The translations under genes and the position numbers were made by a program. The notes below the pieces were generated by a model. It searched no databases, had not been told where the DNA came from, and saw nothing but the letters and a program-made list of their open reading frames with translations. A DNA stretch of 64,000 bases, from positions 1,054,001-1,118,000 of the forward strand of contig OY762962.1 of NCBI GenBank assembly GCA_963667195.1. Reading direction: 5' to 3'. This DNA is from UBA7703 sp963667195. Lineage in GTDB: Bacteria > Bacillota > Clostridia > Christensenellales > CAG-138. This document shows positions 15,989 to 24,070 of this stretch, in pieces (the first letter of the stretch is position 1; each line of letters begins with the position of its first letter).

Positions 15989-17314
15989 TTACTTCTTCTC
16001 CAGCGAGCGGCACTCGAGATAATAGCGCTTCTCGTTCGCTTCGCCCATGGAGAAGGTCTTTCTCGGCAGCGCGCCGTCGTAGATGACAGTCGAGAAAAAC
16101 TCGCTCTTCTTCAGCGCGGGCAGCAAGAATCCGATGGCCCCGCCCTTTTTCGCGAGCTCCTTGACCACGTCCGCGCCGTGGATATAATCGACTTCACAAC
16201 CGCAGATATCCTTGACCGCTTCGTCCAGCGCGGCTTGCAGTGTGCCGACCGCGAGCTGGGACGTCGGGCAGCTGACGATAAACGCGCCCTCCACTTCACC
16301 CGTGATGAACGGAAGCACGTGCGTGTCTCCGCCCTGTGCGCAGGGCATACGCCCGAGTTCCACGCGCGCGCAGTCGTGCTTTTCCTTGAGCTTGCGAAGG
16401 ATGGTCTCAATCGCGCGATTGCCGGAAGCTCCGAACACCACGCGGTGGATCGGCTCGAAGACGATGCCGTCGTCATGCACGTTTTCCACCTCGACCAGCG
16501 CATAGCGTGCGGGATGATCCGCACGTTCGCTTTCTGGCAAAGATTCCTTGATCTTTTCCCAGTTGGCCTTCGCGGTGGCAAAGCTGTGGTTGCCATCGCC
16601 CATGGCAAAGAGCATCGGCGCGCGATCGCCGTATTTTTTCGCGAAACGATCCGCATCCTTGAGGTCTCCCAGCGCGTTGAGCACGCCGAGGATATCGTCC
16701 TCGCCATCCACGAGGTGGCCGGAAATATGGCCGCCGTCGAGCATGAGGTCGGTATCATAGAGCTTGGTCAGCTTCGCTTTTTTCAGCGCGAGCGGCTCGA
16801 TAACCGTCTTTTCCGGGTCGTCGATCAGCACGAGGATGTGCGGCAGCTCGATGGGAGCGCCTTCGCGAATCTTGAGCCGCGGCGGAATGCGGGAGACAAT
16901 CGTTCCCTCCGTCGCGCGGATCAGCGTGGTGGAACCCTTGGAGTAGTCGTATGCCTCGAGGTCCAGCGCCATCACGAGTCCGGTGCGGGTTGCCCCGCCG
17001 ACCGTGCGGGTGACCAGCACGAAGCCCTGCGGCTTTTCTTCGAGAACGCCTTTATCGAGGTACTCGCGCATATGAGACTTGATGCTCGCGATGCGCTCCT
17101 CTTCGCCGGGCTTTTCGAGGTATGCTTCCGGCAGGATCAGCTCCAGCGTGGACGGCGCTTTGCCGACGATGCGCTTTGCGTCTTCCCAGTACGAAGGCTG
17201 GGAGGTGAACTGGTCGCAGGCGACAACCGCCCATTTGTAGTAGTCGGTGCCTTTTTTCGGCAGTAATACGCGCGGCACCTGCACCGCGACGTCGTTACGA
17301 TACCGGTCTTCCAT
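15989..17314 (-). CDS. DUF1015 family protein
   Basis: A 441-aa soluble protein of the conserved DUF1015 family (ATEGTIVSRIPPRLKIREGAP; FAMGDGNHSFATAKANWE; IHGADVV). The family is widespread but has no proven activity. Motifs such as LMLDGGHISGHLVDG and GDGNHS suggest an enzyme active site, which is inference. GAGGGG precedes the ATG and a near-consensus promoter lies about 110 bp upstream. It follows argF and precedes lysC on the same strand. Confidence 0.88.
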   Translation of the reverse strand: MEDRYRNDVAVQVPRVLLPKKGTDYYKWAVVACDQFTSQPSYWEDAKRIVGKAPSTLELILPEAYLEKPGEEERIASIKSHMREYLDKGVLEEKPQGFVLVTRTVGGATRTGLVMALDLEAYDYSKGSTTLIRATEGTIVSRIPPRLKIREGAPIELPHILVLIDDPEKTVIEPLALKKAKLTKLYDTDLMLDGGHISGHLVDGEDDILGVLNALGDLKDADRFAKKYGDRAPMLFAMGDGNHSFATAKANWEKIKESLPESERADHPARYALVEVENVHDDGIVFEPIHRVVFGASGNRAIETILRKLKEKHDCARVELGRMPCAQGGDTHVLPFITGEVEGAFIVSCPTSQLAVGTLQAALDEAVKDICGCEVDYIHGADVVKELAKKGGAIGFLLPALKKSEFFSTVIYDGALPRKTFSMGEANEKRYYLECRSLEKK

Positions 17315-17420
17315 AGTCTTTCTTACCCCTCTTACACTTTGTTATTTATGGTCTGCCGCATCCGGTCGCTCCTCCGGTTGCTAAGCGGCATAGTTCCGCT
17401 GTTATAAACGTAATGCGGGT

Positions 17421-17449
17421 ATTATACCTTATATTTTTTTTGCTTTCAA
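17421..17449 (-). promoter_or_regulatory. Promoter of the DUF1015 gene
   Basis: On the minus strand TTGAAA (17449-17444), 17 bp, TATAAT (17426-17421). The rest of 17315-17615 holds the argF tail copy and an AT-rich inverted repeat (about 17582-17612). Confidence 0.7.
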
Positions 17450-17530
17450 TAATATCTGTCGCAATTTCGGACGTTTTGCAGATTTATTCGATATATCTGC
17501 ATATTACGCAAAACATATGTCGAAAACCCT

Positions 17531-17575
17531 TTATTCTCCGAGCGTTGCGACCATGACTGCCTTGATCGTATGCAT
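17531..17575 (-). pseudogene. Displaced argF 3' tail
   Basis: These 45 bp match the end of argF (17616-17660) with three differences. Translated on the minus strand they give the same MHTIKAVMVATLGE-stop, so all three differences are synonymous. Forty base pairs of AT-rich sequence separate the two copies. Confidence 0.85.
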
Positions 17576-17615
17576 GCACTTCTATATATATTTTTTTAAA
17601 ATATATATCTATAAA

Positions 17616-18599
17616 TTACTCTCCCAGCGTTGCGACCATGACCGCCTTGATCGTATGCATACGATTCTCCGCCTCGTCAAACACCACGCTGTGCTTCGAG
17701 CGGAACACCTCATCGCTGGCTTCCATCTCGCGGAGCCCGTATTTTTCGAAGATCTCTCTGCCGACAACCGTCTCCAGATCGTGGAAGCTCGGCAGGCAGT
17801 GCAGAAACAGCGCGTCCGGGTTACCGGTCTTCTGGAGCAAGTCCAGCGTCACGCGGTACGGCTCCAGCAGCTTGATTCGTTCCGCAAACTGCGCTTCCTC
17901 ACCCATGGACACCCAAACGTCGGTGTACACCGCGTCCGCGCCGCGCACCGCGTCGAGAGATTCCGAAAACTCGATCACCGCACCCGTGGATTTGGCGAGC
18001 TCCCGCATCCGCGCGGTCAGGCCCTCTTCCGGCCAGAGCGCGCGCGGGGCAATCGCTGTAAACTTCATGCCCATCTTCGCGGAGCCGATCATCAGCGAAT
18101 TTCCTATGTTGTTGCGCGCGTCGCCGACATAGCACAAGTGAATCTCCTTCAGCGGCTTTTTCGCGTGCTCCTCGATGGTCATGAAGTCCGCAAGAATCTG
18201 CGTCGGATGGTCGGTGTCGGTGAGCCCGTTCCAAACCGGCACGCCGGAGTAGCGCGCGAGGTCTTCCACGATCTGCTGACCGAATCCGCGGTACTCGATC
18301 GCGTCATAATAGCGACCCAGCACCTTCGCCGTGTCTTCCAGAGACTCCTTCTTGCCCATCTGGCTGTTGCTCAGATATGTCACATGCGCGCCTTCGTCCA
18401 GCGCCGCAACCTCAAACGCGCAGCGGGTGCGCGTGCTGGTCTTGTCGAAGATCAGCACGATGTTCTTGTGCTTGAGGCGTTCGGGAAACACGCGCTCGCG
18501 CTTTTCGCGCTTGAGCGCGTGGCTCAGGTCGAGCAAGTAGCGAATCTCTTCGGGGGAATAATCGAGCAGGGTTAAAAAGCTTCTTCCGCGCAGGTTCAT
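17616..18599 (-). CDS. argF: Ornithine carbamoyltransferase
   Basis: This enzyme interconverts ornithine plus carbamoyl phosphate with citrulline. The 327-aa product has the carbamoyl-phosphate motif STRTR (about 55), HPTQ (about 138), the ornithine motif near ADAVYTDVWVSMGEE, and HCLP with the active Cys (about 270). GGAGGAAGTT precedes the ATG at 18599. Arginine deiminase two genes upstream on the same strand suggests the catabolic role (arcB), but a biosynthetic one cannot be excluded. Confidence 0.95.
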   Translation of the reverse strand: MNLRGRSFLTLLDYSPEEIRYLLDLSHALKREKRERVFPERLKHKNIVLIFDKTSTRTRCAFEVAALDEGAHVTYLSNSQMGKKESLEDTAKVLGRYYDAIEYRGFGQQIVEDLARYSGVPVWNGLTDTDHPTQILADFMTIEEHAKKPLKEIHLCYVGDARNNIGNSLMIGSAKMGMKFTAIAPRALWPEEGLTARMRELAKSTGAVIEFSESLDAVRGADAVYTDVWVSMGEEAQFAERIKLLEPYRVTLDLLQKTGNPDALFLHCLPSFHDLETVVGREIFEKYGLREMEASDEVFRSKHSVVFDEAENRMHTIKAVMVATLGE

Positions 18600-18641
18600 A
18601 ACTTCCTCCAAAAACTGTTATTCTGTTGTAATCTAGGGTTT

Positions 18642-19238
18642 TTATCTGAGTTTCATCAGTTCTTCTTTGACACCATCGATATATAACTCGTAGGACAGCC
18701 CGTCCTCTTGATAGGTACCCACATAATAGGTAAGCCCGTTGTAGGTAAACGCGGTTTCAAACACCGTTCCCTTGTTGTCCGTAATCGTCGCCGGGTTTCG
18801 ATCCGTTTGCGCCATCGTGACCTGCACAAATCGCTCCTGCGTGCGCTGGTCTCCGCGGATGATTGCGCTGACGGCGTCCGAGAGCGCGTTTTCACGGCTG
18901 ATATAGGTGGGACTCACGAGATAGAAGCGCCCGTTTTCCTTGTGTAATATGTCGCTAGAGCGATTGGACAGCACAAACGCGCTGTCTTCGCTCTCGATGG
19001 TGTACGAAAAATCCGCCGCACCGTATTGGTAATCGGTCGCCTGCACTGCGGTCGCAAAACCGCCGAACTCGTTTTCAAACGGCCACTGGTACAGAAACAC
19101 GCCGACCACGAGAGCCGCCGCGCACGCAGACACGATGAAAAACGCACGCCGGAGCGCAAACGTATGCCGAAACACGGGAACCAGGATGAATGGAGACGCG
19201 AGCACAATCGCGATGAGGATTCGAATCAAGTCGTACAT
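18642..19238 (-). CDS. Membrane protein between arginine deiminase and OTC genes
   Basis: A 198-aa protein with two N-terminal hydrophobic helices (about 4-22 and 33-51) and an extracytoplasmic-looking C-terminal part of about 145 residues (Tyr/Thr-rich, VFETAFTYNGLTYYVGTYQEDGLSYELY). It is not an arginine/ornithine antiporter, which would have about 12 helices. AAAGG lies 9 nt before the ATG. Position suggests expression with the arginine genes, but a terminator-like hairpin separates it from arcA. Role unknown. Confidence 0.75.
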   Translation of the reverse strand: MYDLIRILIAIVLASPFILVPVFRHTFALRRAFFIVSACAAALVVGVFLYQWPFENEFGGFATAVQATDYQYGAADFSYTIESEDSAFVLSNRSSDILHKENGRFYLVSPTYISRENALSDAVSAIIRGDQRTQERFVQVTMAQTDRNPATITDNKGTVFETAFTYNGLTYYVGTYQEDGLSYELYIDGVKEELMKLR

Positions 19239-19255
19239 GAAGGCAAACCTTTACT

Positions 19256-19291
19256 TTAAAAAATTAGGCAGGGGTATTCACAAATTGCCTA
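19256..19291 (-). terminator. Terminator of arcA
   Basis: On the minus strand TTAGGCA...TGCCTAA is followed by TTTTTT. The loop is long (15 nt). Confidence 0.55.
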
Positions 19292-19335
19292 ACAACATTT
19301 TACCACAAATGAAAACGCAGTTTTCTTAGTAAACC

Positions 19336-19466
19336 TTTACTCTCTCCAGAGCGGCATGCTCATCTGCCATTTTATGGGCAATCGCGTTTACTCCCGCCAG
19401 AGCGGCATACTCATCTGCCATTTAATGGGCAGTCGCGTTTACTCCCGCCAGAGCGGCATACTCATA
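19336..19466. repeat. 51-bp tandem repeats of the arcA 3' end
   Basis: Two full 51-bp units (19336-19386, 19387-19437) and the true gene end (from 19438) each carry the arcA tail MSMPLWRE-stop. Unit 19387-19437 matches the gene exactly in that part. Unit 19336-19386 differs only by synonymous changes (Ser AGC, Arg AGA). Each unit also has a near-palindrome CTGCC...GGCAG. Confidence 0.9.
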
Positions 19467-20647
19467 CAGCGGGGACCGCCGCGCCCGCGCGAAAGCTCCG
19501 CCGAGGGAATCTCGTGCACGACGACTCCGTTGTCACGGAGGATGCCGTTTGTCACATAGTTGCGCGAAAAGGCGATCACCTCGCCCGGCGCCACCGCGAG
19601 GGTGTTCGTGCCGTCGTTCCACTGCTCCCGCGCGGCGTCGATTGCGCTCGCGCCGCCGCAGTGAATCATCGTCACCTTCTCCACGTGCAGCGCGTCCGCC
19701 AGCGACTCGGCAAGCTTTCGCTTCTCCTGCTCGATGACCAGCGCGCCGCCCTGTTTCGTGAGCGAAAACGTGCGCACGGCGGGCAAGATCGACGGATGAA
19801 TCGTGAACTTATCCACGTCCACCATGGTCATCACGGTGTCGAGGTGCATATAGGATCGCGTCTTGGGAATATCGATGGCGAGCACCTTGACGATGCCCGT
19901 CTCCTCGCAGATGAGCCTGCGCGCAAGCGCCTCCACCGCGTGGGGATCGGTGCGCTGCGAAATGCCGACCGCGACCACCTCCGGCGAGAGCACGAGCACA
20001 TCCCCGCCTTCGATGGAAAACGGATCGGTGCGCATGTGCAGCATCGGCGTCTGCTGATAGAGCGGGTGGTGTATAAAGAGATATTGCCCAAACAGCGTTT
20101 CCCGCGCGCGCACGGTGTTCGCCATGCTGGAGATGCAGACCCCGCCGTCCACCATGAAGAACGGATCGCGCGTGAAATAGAGGTTCGGCATGGGATCAAC
20201 GAAGAATGGATACGCGTCGTCGATATAATCCACGAGGTGAACAGGTTCCCGGCTGCCCAGATCGCTCTTGCGCACGCCGCGCACCATGCTCGAGAGCATC
20301 TGCGGCACGGACTGTCCCAAGAGATATTCCCGCACGCGCTGCTCCACTCCACGGGCAGATATGCCAATTTCCGCGATATAATCCTCCACAAATCGTTCCT
20401 GCACGGCGGTCTCCGTCAACGCTTCCGCCACGAGATCCAACAGATAGCAGACCTCCACCCCGCAGGAGCGCAGGGTTGCGGCAAACTGATCGTGCTCCTC
20501 GCGGGCATGCACGAGATACGGGATATCCTCGAACAGTTGGCGGGAGAGGTATTGCGGCATGAGGTTTTCCAGCTCCTGCCCCGGTCGGTGCAGCAGCACG
20601 CGCCTGAGTTTGCCTACCTCGCTCTTGACCCGAATGGGTGAATCCAT
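19439..20647 (-). CDS. arcA: Arginine deiminase
   Basis: ADI hydrolyses arginine to citrulline and ammonia. The 402-aa product has the family landmarks: LRRVLLHRPGQELENL at the N-terminus, FTRDPFFM (about 160), EGGDVLVLS (about 214), HLDTVMTMVD with the catalytic His (about 270) and the nucleophilic Cys in GGPRCMSMPLWRE at the C-terminus. GGAGGAACTGC precedes the ATG. With ornithine carbamoyltransferase nearby it makes the first two steps of the ADI route; carbamate kinase is not in the window. Its 3' end is duplicated twice in tandem. Confidence 0.96.
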   Translation of the reverse strand: MDSPIRVKSEVGKLRRVLLHRPGQELENLMPQYLSRQLFEDIPYLVHAREEHDQFAATLRSCGVEVCYLLDLVAEALTETAVQERFVEDYIAEIGISARGVEQRVREYLLGQSVPQMLSSMVRGVRKSDLGSREPVHLVDYIDDAYPFFVDPMPNLYFTRDPFFMVDGGVCISSMANTVRARETLFGQYLFIHHPLYQQTPMLHMRTDPFSIEGGDVLVLSPEVVAVGISQRTDPHAVEALARRLICEETGIVKVLAIDIPKTRSYMHLDTVMTMVDVDKFTIHPSILPAVRTFSLTKQGGALVIEQEKRKLAESLADALHVEKVTMIHCGGASAIDAAREQWNDGTNTLAVAPGEVIAFSRNYVTNGILRDNGVVVHEIPSAELSRGRGGPRCMSMPLWRE

Positions 20648-20857
20648 GCAGTTCCTCCTGACAGGGGTTATTCAACACATCTTTGCTGTTTGTCGATCAG
20701 TTCACGCGTATAAAACGCGCTTGATCCTCGTTTGTTCAAACGGCGATTCCGCAGGATATCTCGCTTTTTGAACGCATACACCTATTCTATCAGGAATTTT
20801 ATGCATTGTGTGAAAATACCGCAAATATATGATTCTCCGCTCAGAAAACGCGCAAAA

Positions 20858-20884
20858 CAAAAGCCGCGCGATTGCGCGGCTCTT
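20858..20884 (-). terminator. Terminator of the flavoprotein gene
   Basis: AGCCGCGC and GCGCGGCT around a 4-nt loop, followed on the minus strand by TTTTG. The rest of 20648-20896 shows no confident promoter. Confidence 0.75.
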
Positions 20885-20896
20885 TATCAAATCACA

Positions 20897-21523
20897 TTAT
20901 CGAATGAAGTTTGTCATGACGCGTTTTTCGTCCTCCGGCAGCGGCACGGTGTCCTTGCCCGCCTCGATGAGCTTGAGGAGCCAAGCCATGCAGCGTGCGT
21001 TCTTCACGAGCGTCTGCATGCCCTCGCCGTCGCCTTCCACCTCGCCCTTTTCACGCCCGTACGCAATCGTCCAATACTGCGACGGCGGAATCACCGTCTG
21101 CGCGAGATTGAGGTAGTTGTTGAGCTGGTGGACGACGTCCACCCCGCCCGCGCGGCGCACCACGGCGCAGCTTGTTGCCACCTTCAGGCGAAAATAGCGC
21201 GAGCTTGAATAAAACACGCGATCCAGGAATGACTTCATCGTGCCGGGAATTCCCGCGTAATACGTCGGGCAACCGAGGATAAAGCCATCCGCGTCACGCA
21301 TCTTTTGCGCAACCTCGTTTACCAGATCGTCCGCAAAGACACATTTGTTTCCTTCGGATTTGGCGCAATGTCCGCAGGCGATGCACCCGTGGATGCTCTG
21401 CTTGCCGATCTGGATGGTCTCGGTCTCGATGCCCTGCCGCTCCAGCTCGTCCGTCATTGCGCGGAGCGCCATGGTTGTGTTGCCGTTTGTACGCGGGCTG
21501 CCGTTGATTGCGATCACTTTCAT
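20897..21523 (-). CDS. Flavodoxin-fold NAD(P)H-dependent FMN reductase
   Basis: A 208-aa protein of the NADPH-dependent FMN reductase / iron-sulfur flavoprotein group. GSPRTNGNTT at residues 8-17 is the FMN phosphate loop. CIACGHCAKSEGNKC (about 47-61) gives closely spaced cysteines that could bind a 4Fe-4S cluster. GCPTYYAGIPGTMKSFLDR (about 84-102) is the flavin-binding loop typical of the family. AAAGGAG precedes the ATG. The electron acceptor is unknown. Confidence 0.88.
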   Translation of the reverse strand: MKVIAINGSPRTNGNTTMALRAMTDELERQGIETETIQIGKQSIHGCIACGHCAKSEGNKCVFADDLVNEVAQKMRDADGFILGCPTYYAGIPGTMKSFLDRVFYSSSRYFRLKVATSCAVVRRAGGVDVVHQLNNYLNLAQTVIPPSQYWTIAYGREKGEVEGDGEGMQTLVKNARCMAWLLKLIEAGKDTVPLPEDEKRVMTNFIR

Positions 21524-21565
21524 CTTGTGCGCTCCTTTTCTTTCGGTCGGTGGTTTTGTTTGGAA

Positions 21566-22132
21566 TCAGTTCAGCGGAAACGCGGAGATCTCGTCTCCCG
21601 TGACCATGAACGCGCTGCGCGCGAGCTTCGCCAGCGGGGTGTCGCTCTTGCTGTCGGAATAAAAGCCGTCGATCTGTGTTTCCGGCTCCGCTTCCCGCAT
21701 GCGGCGCACCTTCTCCTCGCCGTGGCAATTCAAGCCCTCGTAAACACCCGTCTCGGGCACAACGCGCGAGGCGATCAGCGCGAGTCCCAGCCGATTCATC
21801 AGCGGCTCCAGTAAAAACTCCGGCGAGGCGGAGATGATTAGATCATCCTCCCGCTTCTGCGCAAAGTACCAATCCTTGAGGTTCTTGTCGTGCGTGAGCC
21901 AGAAGCGCTCCACCTCTTCGCGCACGTCCGGCACATGCCGAAGGTAGCGATAGAAGCGCTGCTTCACGCGGGTTTTATCCGCAAGCCCAAGCAGCATTGC
22001 GGCAAACCAGGGAGCGGCCGCAACCGCGCTAAGATAGGCGCGCGGAAATTTCGCCGCGCAGTGGCGAAAGAAATCCACGCTGGAATCCCCGCGATAGATC
22101 GTATTGTCAAAATCGTAGACGTTTCTCAGCAA
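21566..22132 (-). CDS. HAD-superfamily (IB) phosphatase
   Basis: A 188-aa HAD-fold hydrolase related to SerB-like phosphatases. Motif I is YDFDNTIYRGDSS (Asp nucleophile near residue 7), motif II is IISASPEFLLEP (about 98-109), and the C-terminal motif is IDGFYSDSKSDTPL. The start is TTG at 22132 with AAAGGG 6 nt upstream; the overlapping ATG is out of frame. The substrate could be a phosphoserine-like or lipid head-group phosphate. Confidence 0.87.
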   Translation of the reverse strand: MLRNVYDFDNTIYRGDSSVDFFRHCAAKFPRAYLSAVAAAPWFAAMLLGLADKTRVKQRFYRYLRHVPDVREEVERFWLTHDKNLKDWYFAQKREDDLIISASPEFLLEPLMNRLGLALIASRVVPETGVYEGLNCHGEEKVRRMREAEPETQIDGFYSDSKSDTPLAKLARSAFMVTGDEISAFPLN

Positions 22133-22209
22133 GCATTGCCCTTTCCCGGTTTGGCCCGTATTGCTCCGGTCACCTCTTGGTTTTCGTTTTGTGTGCGACG
22201 CTCTCGTTA

Positions 22210-22881
22210 TTAGCAGATGCCGCAGTTGCCGGGATCGTTGAGTACCAGCTCCGGCACGCGCTTCGCGTCTCCCGTGATGCAGGTGGCGCCCGCGGCGAGA
22301 ATCTCCTCCACCGAACGGAATCCCCAGTTGACGGAGACACAGCGCATGCCCGCGTTGTGCGCGAACTGCACGTCCACATCGGAATCCCCGACATAGACGG
22401 ACTCCTCCGGCGTGACCCCGAAGAAGTTCATGATGAAGCGCAGCGCGTCCGGCGCGGGCTTGATGGCAAACTTGTCCATCCGCCCAAGCACCATGGAGAA
22501 CAAATCCTTGGGATAGAGCGTTTCAATCACCTTCACGGTGTCCGTGTGTGGCTTATTGGAAGCGATGGCGACAGTGACGCCCGCGGCTTTGATCGCCTCG
22601 ACTGCCTCAACCATGCCGTCGTAGGGATGCGAGCGGTCGAGGCTGTGCTCCTTATAGTGCGCCATATAGAGCTCCAGCACCTTACCCGATTGATCCTTCG
22701 CTTCCGGCGGCACGGCGTGCTCGCACATATAGTTGACGCTGTGGCCGACGATGGCGGCAACGCGCGACTCGGACAGCGCGGGAAAGCCACACGCCGCAAG
22801 CGCGTAGTTCAGGCTGTTGGTAAGGTCATGGAGGGTGTTGACGAGCGTTCCGTCAAGGTCGAATACGCAGAGTTTAACCAT
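22210..22881 (-). CDS. HAD hydrolase, phosphoglycolate phosphatase-like
   Basis: A 223-aa HAD IA hydrolase. Motif I is FDLDGTLVNT (about 7-16), motif II IASNKPH (about 106), motif III Lys in KPAPDAL (about 141), motif IV VYVGDSDVD (about 163). The length and cap suit phosphoglycolate phosphatase/PpaX-type enzymes, but the substrate cannot be read from the sequence. It lies next to another HAD gene on the same strand. Confidence 0.88.
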   Translation of the reverse strand: MVKLCVFDLDGTLVNTLHDLTNSLNYALAACGFPALSESRVAAIVGHSVNYMCEHAVPPEAKDQSGKVLELYMAHYKEHSLDRSHPYDGMVEAVEAIKAAGVTVAIASNKPHTDTVKVIETLYPKDLFSMVLGRMDKFAIKPAPDALRFIMNFFGVTPEESVYVGDSDVDVQFAHNAGMRCVSVNWGFRSVEEILAAGATCITGDAKRVPELVLNDPGNCGIC

Positions 22882-22956
22882 GTTGCTTTTTACTATCCTT
22901 CTCGCTTAGTGCAAATCGTTCTAATCTAAAACATCCTGCGCCCAAGGCGCAAAACC

Positions 22957-23850
22957 TTATAGTCCCATCAAAATGCCAAACTGTCCAAGTACGACCAGCA
23001 GGGTTCCGAACACGGTTGCGCCGGGTTGCTTTTCCTTTTGAAAGATGCGCGCAAAGAGCATCACAAACACGCTCGTGAGCACGCCGACGGGAGCAAGCTG
23101 GCTCATGTCTCCGCGCAGGGAGGCAAAGTAGGTTGCGGCATAGCTCCCCGCGAGGAACACCGCGGCAAAGAGCACGCCAAACCACGCACGTGGGGTAAAG
23201 TCCTTGATCGTCTGCTGCTTTTTGCGCAGGAACACGAAAATCCAGAGGAAAACCGAGGCAAACGCCGCGCGCCAGAACTCGAACACCTGAGAATTAAACG
23301 CCTCGCCCAGCATGCCGCGGCGCAGGAGCTGGGACCCCGCCGTCGCGAGCAGCGCAATTACCGCGTAGAGAAACCAAAGCTGGCTCTGAATCTGCTGGGA
23401 GCTGCTCTCGATAAACACGATGCCGAGCAGGATTAAGACCATGCAGCAGATCTTCCAAAGCCCCATCGGCGCACCAAAGAGAAAATGCGACACGGCGAGC
23501 GTCACGAGCGACGAGACCAGATAGACGGGCATCACCTTGCTCACCTTGCCGCCCGTGAGCGCGGTAAAGAGGCTCAGCCAGGCCAGCGCGGAGAGGAAGC
23601 CGCAGACCGCGATCCAGACAAACTGTAGCACGCTGAGCGCAAGCAGTCCCGCAAATCCGCCCGTGAGAAAGACATAGCCCGCAGAGGCAACCGTCAAAAG
23701 CAGCGCAAACAACGCAGACGCCGCGGAAGGGTCCGCGCGCTTTGCCGCGCTGCGAATCCAGCTTGGCACGCCGCCGAGCAGAATCGTACTCGCCAGCGCG
23801 AGCGCAATCCAGATCAAGAGATTGCGGATTGCCAATGGGTCGATATCCAT
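22957..23850 (-). CDS. DMT/EamA-type transporter
   Basis: A 297-aa integral membrane protein with about ten hydrophobic helices in two halves, as in the drug/metabolite transporter superfamily. Helix 9 contains LRGDMSQLAPVGVLTSVFVMLFARIF, typical of the EamA C-terminal half. GGGAGG lies 6 nt before the ATG. The substrate is unknown. Confidence 0.85.
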   Translation of the reverse strand: MDIDPLAIRNLLIWIALALASTILLGGVPSWIRSAAKRADPSAASALFALLLTVASAGYVFLTGGFAGLLALSVLQFVWIAVCGFLSALAWLSLFTALTGGKVSKVMPVYLVSSLVTLAVSHFLFGAPMGLWKICCMVLILLGIVFIESSSQQIQSQLWFLYAVIALLATAGSQLLRRGMLGEAFNSQVFEFWRAAFASVFLWIFVFLRKKQQTIKDFTPRAWFGVLFAAVFLAGSYAATYFASLRGDMSQLAPVGVLTSVFVMLFARIFQKEKQPGATVFGTLLVVLGQFGILMGL

Positions 23851-23980
23851 ACGCTGCCTCCCGTTCGTTTCGCAAGGTATTGTATCATACCTGACGGGTT
23901 GCTACAACCGTTTGAGGCGTACTTACGGCGCGTGGTAACTGCCTCTGGGCGCGCTTTTCATTTCGCCGAGCACGCGATTA

Positions 23981-23989
23981 TGGTATACT
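23981..23989 (+). promoter_or_regulatory. Extended -10 promoter for the dipeptidase gene
   Basis: TGGTATACT lies about 80 nt upstream of the C69 gene; the -35 is not clear. Confidence 0.5.
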
Positions 23990-24070
23990 AAAAGGAAGTA
24001 TTCCCCATATTGATTCCATTCTTCCAACGATCATCGCGCTCGATCCAATCTTGATTTGGAGGCACAAACC

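Noticed and set aside
18597..18611. TTG start at 18611 for the OTC gene
   Set aside because: The GGAGG ribosome site would lie inside the coding sequence; ATG at 18599 is correctly spaced.
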